Assembly (NCBI GenBank): GCA_019802505.1
Contig: JAFMOC010000011.1
Span: 6,333,501 to 6,397,500 of the forward strand
Direction: 5' to 3'
Origin: Corydoras sp. C115
Lineage: Eukaryota > Chordata > Actinopteri > Siluriformes > Callichthyidae
DNA length: 64,000 nucleotides
In this document: positions 10,546-23,100 of the stretch, piece by piece
Layout of the letters: every line of letters starts with the position of its first letter
Numbering within the stretch: position 1 is the stretch's first letter
Position numbers and translations under genes: made by a program
The notes under the pieces: model-generated
What the model was told of the DNA's origin: nothing
Databases searched by the model: none
Seen by the model: only the letters and a program-made list of their open reading frames with translations

Positions 10546-11851
10546 AAATGTTTTGTGATTATGCAAATTATTGTAACGAATGTTTAATAAATGACTGTTT
10601 TAAATGTATTGTGATTATGTAAATTATAGTAATGATTTTTTTTTTTTAAATCATGCCTCATGAATAAATAAGTCTGGTTTGTGAGTTGGTTGTTGGGTAG
10701 ATGAGCTGTGCTGTAGTCTTTGCATAAGCTTCACAATACTGTTGATTATAAGAAATGCCACCTGTGTGTCTGTTTGCAGAACATCTCATCTTTTAACAGT
10801 TGATCATGAGAACTTGAAAACAGATTATGATTAAGTGTTTTGTACTAATGAGACTCCTGTCTCTCACCAAATGGCAAGGATGAGGCTAGAGAATATATTC
10901 TATCCTATTTTCAAATCTAAAAAACATTGTATAATTACCATTGTACTAATGTTCAAGTTTATCAATTACTTTTAATGTGACATGTTGTTGTACAGCAATG
11001 TCTATTTTTAGACTGAATAAGCAGATTTGGTGACTAAATAACCTTAAGTAAGAGTTATCTGGGTCACCTCCCTTGTTTCAGTACGATATACATTCAAATT
11101 TTTTATTATTTGTTCTTTGTTTAAGGCCCTTAACCCATATTGCTCTAAAGATGCTGTATAGCTGTGTTCTGTCCCCAAACAAGTTAGAATATACTTGTAA
11201 GTGACTTTGCATAAAAGTGTCTCCTTTGACTAAATGTAGAAATGTAGGTAAAACTAGTTTAGAGCTTAACATGTGGAGGTTCATCATGATTGCTAATTTT
11301 TACATGAAATCAGCATTATTATCCTTAATTTCCTTTAAGATCAATAAAGTAGCCATCAATCCATCCATTGTTAGTAAGTTGCTAGAGTCCTTGGACAATC
11401 TGCAGTTTTTGTGAATTTTTTCTCTTAAGCTGTCATTAATTTACTGATTCTGTGACAATGTAACGTAAATATTTTAGAAGGGCTTGGTATAATAAATTCA
11501 ATGATAGTAAAAAATAAATGATTCTGGGTTCAAAAGCATTCCTGTCATATTAATCTGCCTGATCCACTGCAGCAGCTCTCCTCCATCAGAACTCCTGTTA
11601 TCACAGTCTCAGGTCATTTCTGAGTTGTGGGGAAAAAAACATGTGCATTATAAACCTCCCGTTCGTGTACGACATAGTGCGGATCGATACAAATATCGAT
11701 AATATCGATACCAACGCTGGTATTGGTATTGAACAATACTTGCGTAAAAAGATCGATACTCAAGACAGCAGCCACGTGGGCTCAGCCTGACCCGCCCAAG
11801 TCGACACATCACAGTATGGAGAGAGAGACTCAGAGTGGGAGATAAAAAAAG

Positions 11852-12030
11852 ATGTCTGAAAGAAAGAGAAGCGCTGTTTCGCTGTATTTTACAGCCGAAA
11901 ATGCGACATCAGCAACCTGTTCAGTTTGCAAAAAGTCTTAGGTACACAGGAAACACAACAAACTTATTTAAGCACATGTAAAAGCACACAGCACACCCAA
12001 AACCACACACAAAATTCTATTTGAAAAAAA
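11852..12030 (+). pseudogene. hAT transposase N-terminal fragment (BED zinc finger), broken
   Basis: Starts MSERKRSAVSLYF and continues to CSVC, the first half of a BED-type C2H2 finger. A TAG stop follows immediately. In the next frame the second half of a BED finger can be read (NLFKH...KHTAH), with a further stop between the two histidine-containing segments. No DDE catalytic region is present. Known family: hAT transposases and ZBED proteins. The copy is dead. Confidence 0.65.
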
Positions 12031-12218
12031 CTGTCTAGTGAGGGGAGCATTTTTACTTTATATTTGTATTGTCGTGTCTTACCTCAAAAATATATATTTT
12101 CCTCACGTTAAAGCAAACTTTGTTTTATTACTGTTCCATTGTTTCTAAACAAAGATGTTGATTGGGATACATTATTTTGTTGTCACCTACAATGTTTGGC
12201 GAAATTCTATACTAGGTT

Positions 12219-12936
12219 TTTTGGATCATTCATTCATTCATTCATTATCTCCCGCTTTATCCTCTATTAGGGTCGCGGTGGGGTTCCCCATGCCCATCCA
12301 GGGGAGAATATCTCGGGCGCTGGGCAGATACACCCAGGACAGGGCACCAATCCATCGCTGGGCACACACTCACTCGCTCACACAGACACACTCTATATGG
12401 GGCAATTTTGAGAATTCAATTGACTTGATCCATGTTTTTGGACTGTGGGAGGAAACCGGAGAACCCGGAGGAAACCCACGCAGACACGGGGAGAACATGG
12501 AAACTCCACCCAGATGGGGATTCGAACCGGGAATCCCTAGCACTGAGAGGCGAATGTGCTAACCACTAAGCCACCGTGCCGTCTCTTTTGGATCATTCAT
12601 TCATTCATTCATTATCTCCCGCTTTATCCTCTATTAGGGTCGCGGTGGGGTTCCCCATGCCCATCCAGGGGAGAACATCTCGGGCGCTGGGCAGATAGAC
12701 CCAGGACAGGGCGCCAATCCATCGCTGGGCACACACTCACTCACTCACACAGACACACTCTATATGGGGCAATTTTTTTGAGAATTCAATTGACTTGATC
12801 CATGTTTTTGGACTGTGGGAGGAAACCGGAGAACCCGGAGGAAACCCACGCAGACACGGGGAGAACATGGAAACTCCACCCAGATGGGGATTCGAGAGGC
12901 GAATGTGCTAACCACTAAGCCGCCTCTTTTGGATCA
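12219..12936 (-). repeat. Head-to-tail SINE dimer inside the hAT element
   Basis: Two minus-strand SINEs (12229-12585 and 12596-12926). The 10-bp sequence TTTTGGATCA occurs left of, between and right of them (12219-12228, 12586-12595, 12927-12936). The related hAT copy near 54446-54455 has this 10-mer once with no SINE, that is, the empty site. The second SINE has a small deletion around its B box. Confidence 0.87.
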
Positions 12937-13169
12937 ATGAAGCTTAAATATTAAAAAAGTATCGGTATCGAATATCGCGATATTGGCCCTGTCTTTCCTT
13001 GGTATCGGGTCGATACCAAAATTCTCGGTATCGCACAGCTCTGGTACGACAAGCCCTTTCTCAATGAAGTATTGCTTTTGATATAGTCCTGAAAACTGAG
13101 GTCATTCTACGACACGTCGGTAGTTGTAGTCCCAAGCGAGGCCTCCCTAATGCCGCCAAACATGTTTGA

Positions 13170-13188
13170 ACTACATCTTCCAGAATCC
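13170..13188 (+). promoter_or_regulatory. ZNF143/Staf-like binding site
   Basis: ACTACATCTTCCAGAATCC closely resembles the ZNF143 consensus (ACTACA, then TCCCAG and a TGC-like end). A second ACTACA core lies on the minus strand close by (TTGTAGTCCC near 13124). Such sites are typical of CpG-island promoters. Confidence 0.5.
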
Positions 13189-13258
13189 AAAGCAACAAGC
13201 CCGTCCTTCTTTCCACTTCAAGCCTCCCCGCCCACCAGTTGGATCGCGGGGAAGTCGC

Positions 13259-13279
13259 AAGATGGCCGACGTCGCTTGA
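13259..13279 (+). promoter_or_regulatory. YY1-like site with overlapping short upstream ORF
   Basis: AAGATGGCC resembles the YY1 motif AAGATGGCG, commonly found just downstream of transcription starts. Its ATG (13262) opens a five-codon ORF, MADVA, ending in TGA at 13279. If it lies within the mRNA it is a minimal upstream ORF. Confidence 0.4.
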
Positions 13280-14113
13280 AAGTACGTTCCTCTCGTTCAG
13301 TATGAAGTTGTGAGAGAGCTCGAGAGCGAGGGCGCTTAGGTCGGAGTCGCGTTTTTGTTTTCTTTTAGTTCTTTTTTTACTTTGTTTCCCCCCCGTTTGA
13401 CGCTCCATTCCGTCCGACACGTGCGCCGTGGCTTGCCGGAGCTCAGCTCAGTTTCAGGCGATAGTTACACCGGGATAACGCGCTAAGAGAGCTAGCCGAG
13501 CCGCTCGCTGTAAATCTGCAGCTCTGCGTGGAATCCGTTTAGCTCGCTCGTTCTCGATTCGATTACCGACCGACACCTCGACATTGATTTCTTTTCCGAA
13601 CAACACCAACGCGAGTCGCTTATTAAGTGGAGATAATTATTGGCACGGTATGATGGACTGACTTTTTTTTGGAGGTGGACTCGGTTTAGCTCGGGTGAAG
13701 CTAATGCGTTAGCATGTAGGATTAGATTTCGGGACATTTTCAACGTCGACGGCAGTTGGGCCACTTGTTCACCGTCATCCACCGCCGGAGCGCCCCACAC
13801 AGCCCGGACCGTCCTCCTCCAGCGGCTCATCGGCCAGTTCATGCAAATAATCCGCGAGCTGCCCCGTTGCATCGAGCGCACAGTGGGATGGAGATGCGTT
13901 GCGTGGCCGCGATCGAACCCACAATATAAAGTCGAGTTGCTTTAAACTGATTCGCATCATCGGGAGAGATCGCTAATAATCAACCGGACAGACCGCTAGC
14001 TAGGAGGCTTAGCGACCGTGGGAAAGGGCGTGCACGTTGACTGCACGACAAACACACACTCTCTCTCTCTGAAAACACACTTTGAACCACAAACAGGACC
14101 GAAGTCGGGGATA

Positions 14114-17100
14114 ATGGGAGTTCAGGGCTTTCAGGAGTACTTGGAGAAACGCTGCCCAGGCGCTTCGGTTCCGGTGGACCTGCTCAAACTGGGCCGAAGC
14201 GCGGCCCGAAATGCGCCGCATCACCACCACCACCACCAGCACCCCCATGCCCACCATCATCCTCATCCTCACCCTCACCACCCCAACGCACTGGCCGCGC
14301 CGCCTCCTCCGCCGCCCCCGGCGCGCATCCTGGTGGACGCGGACTCGGGCCTGCAGCGCCTGTACGGAGGCTATCAGACCGACTGGGTGTGCGGCGGGGA
14401 GTGGAACGCCATGCTGGGCTATTTGGCGGCGCTGTCACAGGCCTGCTTGTACCAGGGCGGCCTGGAGCTGGTCGTGGCCTTTAACGGCACGTTAGGGAAA
14501 GAGCGCTGGCCCGAGTGGGCGCGTCGCTCTCAGGCCCACAGACAGACAGCGCAGCTCATCGTCAACCACGTGGGCAGCAAGGGCACTCCGCCCCCCCGAG
14601 CCTGGTTCCTGCCACCCGCCTGCCTCAGCCACTGCGTGCGCCTGGCCATGTTTCGCTTCCGCGTGCGGGTGAGTACTTCAGATATCCTGCAGCTTTCTTG
14701 CAAGCAAAACATTCGAACACATGTTTGTCACACCCACGGGGGTCCCATTTTAAAAAGCTTCAGAAGCTAGACCTTTTCCACTGCACCCATGTGAGCGTAA
14801 TGGAAGTGTTTTTGCATTTAGTGTGTGTGTGTGGAGGGGGAAGGGGGGTTGAATCTGGAAGTTTGGGAATTAAACAAGTGTTTGATCTAGGGCTGCAACT
14901 AACGATTATTTTGATAATCGATTAATCGGTCGATTATTTTTTTTCGATGAATCGGATGAATAAATAAAAAATGTCCATGTCTTTACATTTACACTTAATC
15001 ATTTAGCAGACGCTTTTATCCAAAGATGGAAGTTTTTCAGTAAAATTATTCTATAGTATTATAGATAGTAATTCATTCATTAGCCCTCGCTTTATCCTCT
15101 AGTAGGGTCGCGGTGGGGTTCCCCATGCCCATCCAGGGGAGAACGTTTCGGGCGCTAGGCAAATACACCCAGGACAGGACACCAATCCATCGCTGGGCAA
15201 TTTGGAGAACTCAATTGACTTGATCCATGTTTTTGGACTGTGGGAGGAAACCAGAGAACCCAGAGGAAACCCACGCAGACACGGGGAGAACATGGAAACT
15301 CAAAAAAAAAACATGGGGATTCGAACCGGGAATCCCTAGTGCTGAGAGGCGAACGTGCTAACCACTAAGCCACCGTGCCGCCCTATATATAGTAATTTTA
15401 TTCAAACTGTTTCAATTAACATTTCCTGTAATTAATGAAAAGCACAATGAAAGAAATAATGTATCATCTAAACATCCCTCACTTAACAACAAAAGTCAAC
15501 TCCAGGGACATTTGCCGGGACATTTAAAGCCGCGTACTTTTACGCCGTGCGCGTCAATCCCCCATGCTGCTATTGATCCGCTAAAAACCAGGACATTTCC
15601 TCACTTTAAAAAATAAACCGGGACGCCCGGGACAGGACGTGACATACAGACATGTCCCGGGAAATACGGACTTATTCGTATAACGGACGTTAAGACACGT
15701 TCTCTATCGCTGTCATTATCCAGTTAACAACCAAATACAACATGATGCTGCTCTACCGATCTCATAGTGTGACGTTAATTTACTTCAAAACTAAAGAAGC
15801 TCGGGATGTTGTAGTGATTTATCTCATTCATCCTCATCAGTGTTTAGTTTCAGGAGGTGTGTCATCACCGTGCTGCTGCGCATGTTCGCAGAGCTGCATG
15901 TTCCACGTTCTTTATTTCCTGCGTTGGCTGTGTTTCATTTATACATTTATCAACTTGTTTTGCAGACACCGTCTCGTTCTGTTCAACCCGCTATTATTTT
16001 CCAGCGTTATTGAAGCGCTACAGGTGACGTAAGAGGTTACGACATCGCGAGTAACGCGGAAATCGCACGACCCAACGAATCGATAATGGAAATTCATTAT
16101 CGATACTTTGGATAATCGATTTTTATCGATTTTATTGATTCGTTGTTGCAGCCCTAGTTTGATCAGAGACTGTTGCTGGGTTCTGGTTGCAGATTTTTTC
16201 CCCCTCTAATGCAGGCAATGCATTTAATGCCACTGTGATGCGTACTTAAATCATCTAATTGTACAACAAGTTTGGGTGGGTGGCGAAGGTGTGTGTGTGT
16301 GTGTGTGAGGGGGGGGGTATGGATATCCTCCCCTTACCTGTGTGGGTTGTTCTTGTTAAGAAAATGTACATTTTAAATAAAACATGAGTGCTAAAAGTAA
16401 TACTGATATTCATGGACTGTGCGTTAACAGTGTGGTAGTGATTAACATAAGAGCTTGATCTGGCAGTGATATCAGTGTTCCTCCTAATATTCTTTTGGTG
16501 TTATATATTTAAAACCGTTAATCAAACTGATGTCTGTCCTGTTTTTTTGTTTTGTTTTTTGACATTTGTTTCACCTTGTGTCGCTAACCTTTCACATGCT
16601 CAGAATTCTTATTTGTGTTATTAATCCACTTTGCACATGCCGACATCCTTCTCTTAAAAGTAAATATGGGACACATAAAAGCTAAGAGAGATTGTTGGTT
16701 AAAAGGTGCCTGTTATTAGCTTGTTGTGTTCTAATGACATCATTACTGTAACTAAAGAGATGTTCTAAGTTAATTAACTTCTTTTATCTCTTATGTAAGC
16801 ACACATGTTTGGTAATTATTAATTCATTCTTAAAATGATTACAGTTTGAATGGGATTTTTGTTCTCTGATTGTTTTGTATTATTCAGAAAAGGCAGGGCT
16901 TTGCTGCTCGACACATTTTTGACTTCATTGCCATGGCAATAGGTTTAATTGTTAGACGTATTTTTTTTCCATCTTCAAAGCCATTAGGTGGAATACGAGT
17001 GTCCAGTTATAATTCCTTGTCTCGTAGTCATGATGACAAATCAATGATTACACAATAAAGCCCAGAACAATAAAAACAAACAGTTGAAGTCCTGACCCAA

Positions 17101-20100
17101 CATTTTTAAATGAATTGACTTCTGTAACTGTTTGTTTGTTACATTTTAACATTTAGCTATTTGGAGATTTTCTTGTTTTGCCACTGACAATGTTCTGAAG
17201 AGCTCAGCGTTTGTAAACATACCCACTGGTGTAATTAGTCACCATGGAGTAAGACTGTAGCCTGAGTGTGTACACAAGCACATGTTCAGTGGCTACTTTG
17301 AAGCAGCCAACAGATAATTCCTGTCTGTAATAAGTATATTTAGCAGGTTCAAGGACAAAAGACATTTTAAGATCTGTTCTACTGGCAATGCTAATAAACA
17401 CAGATTTCTACGAGTGGTGTCTGTGCATTCTCTTTATAGTTTTTTACTTTTTTTTTCCCAATAACAATGATGCTGCTGTGCAAGCTCTTTCACTTGGCAA
17501 CCACCATGATTTTTGAAACTTTGTGTTGAGTAAACCAATGATGACATAAAAACAACTAATGTCATGTTCTAAGCTGTTTTAGAGTGATAATACATAAATA
17601 GTTTCTTCATAATAAATTATGAACAAACTATTTATATATGTGTAGCCAACACTTTATTTTAAACATGGATGTTGGATATTTACAATCGGTCTCTGATGCT
17701 AGTTTTAGTGTATATGTCGTTTAATTGCTGCAGAACCAACTTCCAGCTGTTACTTCTACAGTAATGTTATTTCTCCACTAAGAAATGTATTGATCCAGAG
17801 TGTAATATTGCCTTCAGAACCAGAACGGCTGTCGGGATTAATGTGGGAGTAAATGTTTTTTTTTTTTTTTTTTTCCCTCTCCATTTACACTTGTTCAAAG
17901 AAGGCATCAAATGTCTGGTGAAGATTCAACTGTATGAAACATTTTCTTCTCTGTTCTATTCTGTGTTCTCAGTTATAACACATTTAGAAATGCACTTATT
18001 GTTCTTTTTTTTTTCATTTTATTTATAGAATAAAAAAACTGAGTTCAATGACTGTTGCATCTAATGCCCATATAGTGTACATTTTTGGACATAACTGGTT
18101 CAGTCTTTGTAGGTTAACATCTGCCTTCCTTTCTTTGCTCCAGGTGGTTCAGACCCTTGAGGACCACCACCAGGAGGTGCTATCCCTGTACAGAGACTAT
18201 GGATTTCAAGGCCTGATTGCACAAGACTCAGAGTTTGCTCTATGCAATGTCCCGGCCTATTTCAGCTCTCATGCTCTTAAGCTCTCCTGGAATGGCAAGA
18301 ATCTGACTACTCACCAGTACCTGCTATCTGAAGCTGCTCGCCAGTTGGGCCTCAAAACTCAGCACCTGCCCATCTTTGCCGCTTTACTTGGTAAGAGCCA
18401 TAAAGCCAAGTAACTGTGATCGGCTAAATGTCTTAATCTTTTGAGTTTTAGCAAAGTGTTCCTGTTTAATATTCTGGTTCATTTTGGGTTTTTGTTTAGG
18501 GAACCACATTTTGCCAGATGAAGACCTGGCTGCCTTTCATTGGAGTCTTTTGGGACCTGAACACCCACTTGCCTCCCTCAAGGTGGGTGTTTCTTTAACA
18601 TAACTGTAGATGTTATGTTGGTAGGCTCATTTTTCTTTCATGTAACTATATTCTTTTTTTAATGCTAATTTTAGGTAAGGGCTCATCAGTTAGTGCTCCC
18701 TCCTTGTGAGGTTGTGATTAAGGCTGTATCAGAGTATGTGGCATCCATCAAGGACCTTGGTAATCTGGATGCTGTGGCCAGGGATGTGTTTAAACAGACT
18801 CAGGTACTTAATCATTTCTTTAACAGAGAATTATACAATCATTTCTTTATCCGTTTAATAGGGGTATTATGTTTTTGCGCAATGGTGCACAAGAAGTTCT
18901 TGTTGCTTGTGTATAGATTGTATAACTTATTTCTGTGTTAATCATTATCAAATTCTAGTCATCTTTCATCCTAATCAATGCTAAAAGCACCACCACAAAT
19001 GATGCTGTATAGACATTTCTCATCAGGCCAGTTCTGACAGGGTTCTTTTGGAGGAGCTATATATTTTTTTAGTGTATTTACATATTTACTTGCCAATGGA
19101 CTTCAGCTTCCACTACAGTGTGGAAGTGACTTATTCCACATGTAGGAATATCGAGTGATGTGGTGATTGGTTTTGACACAAGCATGCATTTTTAAATATC
19201 CATATAAAGCTGAAGCTTTGCTAATAATAGCTTATTCTTAAAATAGATAAAAGAAAGATGACAAATGGAGCTCCCGTGAACTTCAGAGCTGTTGCTTATC
19301 CAGAGATAGGGCTCTGTAAGGGGCAGTCATTTTCTTTCTGTCTTCCAGGGCTAAAAATATTATTTCCCAAACTATTTCCACCAAGTTAAATGCATACAGC
19401 TGTTCAAAATGCATGGCATTGGTTTCTATTATCCATGGATTGTATGGTAAATGGATTGAAAGAATCAAGAACCACCTGAATTTAATGATTAAGAGGTGTG
19501 ATGTCAAGTTTACAGGTGTGTGTGTTGTGGTGTGTGTTGGTGTGTGTGTGTGTGTGTGTTGTATGTATGTGTGTGTGTGTGTGTTGTTTATGACTGTTTA
19601 TTTGCTCTCAACATACTATGTAAATTTAAGTGCCAAATAACTGAACACTAACAAATCCAGTGCACTCTGGTAGTATTAGTTTATCATATTACATTATGCT
19701 TTGTAGAGTTTCAAGGCAGTGGTCTGGATCACTTTCTGTAATGGCTGTGATTATTTCTCCTAAGAATGCTGGAGCTTATCAAGCACTCATTAGGTGGACG
19801 GTGACTAAACACCCTAGTGCAGGACAGGCGTACAGACAAACTCATTCTTACATAAACTCACACCCGGGGCCAATTTCAAAATGCCAATTTACCTGCCAGC
19901 ATCGTTTTGTATTCTAAGAGAAAACTGGAGCTCCCAAAATAAAATCCACACAACTAGGGCACATGCAAATTCCACGCAAAAAACCCTAAGCCTGAGTTCC
20001 AAAATTTTTTTTTAAACTTTATAAAAATAAAACCAGTTCAATGGTTGTAAATGCCCTTTTTTCATGTTTTAGTCTCGGACCGAAGATAAAATTGAAAGGT

Positions 20101-23100
20101 TTAAGAAGGCAGTGGAGTATTTTTCAGCAGCCAGTAAACCCAGACCTCTTTCAGCGGGACCTTCTCCATACCTCTGTAAGTCGTTTTTTTTTTTTTTTTT
20201 TTAAGTGATCCCTCAATCCCACCTATCTTGAACTAGCGTGTTTCCTAGTGGATGTTCTGTAGATTCATGTTCTGGGTGTTTTCTGTTGCATATCCTGTAT
20301 CTATTTTTACTCCTGTAATAAGATCTTTTTATCTTGACTTTATTTACAGTGCCGAGTTTTGGGCCAGGTCCATTTGGTGGTCCTCTTGGCCACATGGGGG
20401 CAGTGCAGTCTGGAAAGGCTCAGGTAATTAGTATTATTATGTTTATAATGTCACTAATGTTTAAAATGTGTTTTTAATTTTGTGTTTATACCCATTTACT
20501 TTGTGTTCAGGTTGGTCCACCCCAGGTATCAGGTGTTAAGGTGCCTTATGCTGGTGGGCCCTATGGCCCCGGTCCTGCCCTTCTATTCCAAAACCCACCT
20601 CCTCCACTGCATGAATGCAATGACTCACTTGTTGGGAAAATGGGCTTTGCGGATTGGTCTGCTCCATATGATTCCACTCAAGGCAACCGACTACCAAATC
20701 ACCATGCAGCAGCTCCCTCAGGCCCCTCCCCCTCCCCATCTTCTTCCTCAGATGGGGAGGAGCAAAATGATACAAGCAAGTAAGTTGGAATCCCCCCCCC
20801 ACTCGCTCATACAGTTTCAAATTTAACTGTCCTGTTAGTAAATTTTGTCTATTTTATATATCTCATTTTTGAAAAATATTTTTAAATATTGCAAATATTT
20901 CGAAGGAAAAAGATGCCTTATGCAGTCTAACTCATGAAGAGAAATTACTCAGCACATTATTGAACACTCTGGATCACTTAAGTTTAACCTTGCAAGCATG
21001 AATGTAATTTTATTTGCAAGTTTAGTTTTTCATCATTATTTTGCACAATATATTTTCATTTTAATTTTAATGTGGATATGCTTTCATATCTAGGAAATGT
21101 ATGTGAATTAATTATTAAAAAAATATTAAATTATTGCGTTTGAAATACATTATTTCTTGATGCTTACACCTTTATTTTTTAAGGACAATAATGGACTTGA
21201 TAGAACTTTATTAAATTCTGCAGAGCTAAGTATTTTAATTAAATAATAAAAAATATAAAAATGTAGATATTTGGTTTTAGTTAGTGTTTCTTTCTGAGAT
21301 GTTGGCTCATGACTGCAGGATGCCCTTAAGCTTGTAATGTTCTTTAATTTGAACTGTTTTAATAAAGGGAAAATCCTTATATTGAAAGAAAGTAAATCCA
21401 TTTAGATGCAACATGAAAAGTCATCTATTAATGTCAGACTAAATGGTATCTGTTTAATTCACATTCCATTCTTTTGCTGCTTTTCAGCCACCTGGTCGAT
21501 AAGTCTTCTAGATGGGAAGAGCACAGTGGGCGTGGAGGTGGTGCCTCAGGAGATGGTCACCAAGGTAACGGAAGTGGGCCATCTATTCCATCATTGCTGT
21601 CCATGGCAACACGGAGTCACATGGACATCACGACTCCGCCACTTCCGCAGGTCAGCCCTGAGGTGCTGCGAGTGGCAGAACACAGACATAGGAGAGGTCT
21701 TATGTACCCACAAATCTACCACATCCTGACCAAGGTATCAGTTTTTCGAAACCATGACTCTCCTTTGGGGCACAAATGAGACTTTCACTTTATACTTTTA
21801 AAACACATGCTCTGAATGGAATACTTGTAAACGTCACTAACAGAAATGTTTTTTTTAGGCTTTGTTGTTCTTGTGACGTGTTTGAAGTCACAGTTTAAAA
21901 CCCCAAGACTTGGAATTAATATGTAATGTGTGTGGTTAAAATTTCTACATAATTAAAAATAAAAAGTGCACTGTTCATGATTTAGTGGGCTCTATTAACT
22001 AAAATAAAAAAAAAAAAATAAAAAAACGTACCAAAGACTAAACATGGTAAATATTATTTAATGGGGTATATAAAGAATACTGCTATTGTTAGTATTAGTG
22101 TTTATGTATTTATTTTATGTATTTCTGATTAAAAGGGACCCTATCTATTATTTACTATTTAAGCATAATCCTTCAAAATTGTTGTTACCATCTCCCTTCT
22201 TATACCATTCTTATATCATTCGTTGTTTTTTTTTTTTTGTAACATAAAAAAGTTCTGTAGTGCAGCATGTTTTTTCGGACGGTACTCCTCAATGCTTCTC
22301 TTTTTGTTGTATCTCTCAGGGGGAGATGAAGATGCCAGTGTGCATTGAGGATGAGTGTAATCCTGACCTGCCACCTGCTTCTTTGCTGTTCCGCCCGGCG
22401 CGACAGTATGCTTACGGTGTGCTGTTCAGCTTGGCTGAGACTCAGAGAAGACTGGAGAGAATGGCAATGCGCAAGCGTGCTCCGCTAGAGGGTGAGGCAG
22501 GGAGCTAATGTGAGATGTCAGGGTGGCTAGTATACATGTTAATAAAACTTATGTGCACCTCTTAAATTTGTTAATTATTATTTTCGAGGTTTGTACATCC
22601 ACTGCAGTTAAGCCTCTGCACTTTGTAATGCAGGAATTGTTTTGAAGTAGCAACTTAAATGTCCTGCAAACACAGTTTTCAGATATTACTATGTAAACAG
22701 GAAAGTTATCCAAAATGTTTTCAGAACTATGCAACATTTATTTGGTACTAAACATTATTAAATATTTGATCTGTTTTATGCTTATTTAGATAACCATAAT
22801 AGCAATAAATTGGTTTGTGTTTATATATTTTTTATTCTAATGGCTCTCATTTCTCTTCTGATGTCACAGTTCCCCCAGTGATAATTAAGGAGTGGTGTGC
22901 CAGCAAAGCCAAGTCCGCTTTAACCCCAGAGCTGGTTTCTGCCCTCTGTTTCCGTGAGTGGACCTGTCCCAATCTGAGGCGTCTGTGGCTCGGCCGTGCG
23001 TCCGAGGACCGCAGCCGGCGCACACGGGCCTTCCTGGCCTGCATGAGATCAGATTGTCCTGCGCTGCTTAACCCGGCCTGTGTGCCATCTCATCTGCTGC

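Larger units (their letters stand above)
11675..13043. mobile_element. hAT-type DNA transposon relic with nested SINEs
   Basis: Flanked by an exact 8-bp target duplication GTACGACA (11667-11674 and 13044-13051), the size typical of hAT elements. The ends are imperfect inverted repeats rich in TATCGAT/GATACC motifs; the right end reads GCACAGCTCTG. A related, shorter copy at 54071-54555 shares the interior and lacks the nested SINEs. The element carries a decayed BED-finger fragment (11852-12030) and the SINE dimer 12219-12936. It ends about 130 bp left of the ZNF143-like motif of the fam120c promoter. Confidence 0.8.
13060..14113 (+). promoter_or_regulatory. fam120c CpG-rich promoter and 5' UTR
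   Basis: About 1 kb of GC- and CpG-rich, SINE-free sequence directly upstream of the fam120c start codon. It contains a GC box CCCCGCCC (13226-13233), a ZNF143-like site and a YY1-like site. No TATA box was seen. Transcription probably starts around or after 13.2 kb, giving a 5' UTR of several hundred bases with upstream ATGs; the exact start is not visible from sequence alone. Confidence 0.65.

Noticed and set aside
14018..14113. In-frame N-terminal extension of fam120c
   Set aside because: It has no ATG start, and the FAM120 family begins at MGVQGF; the ATG at 14114 is the natural start.
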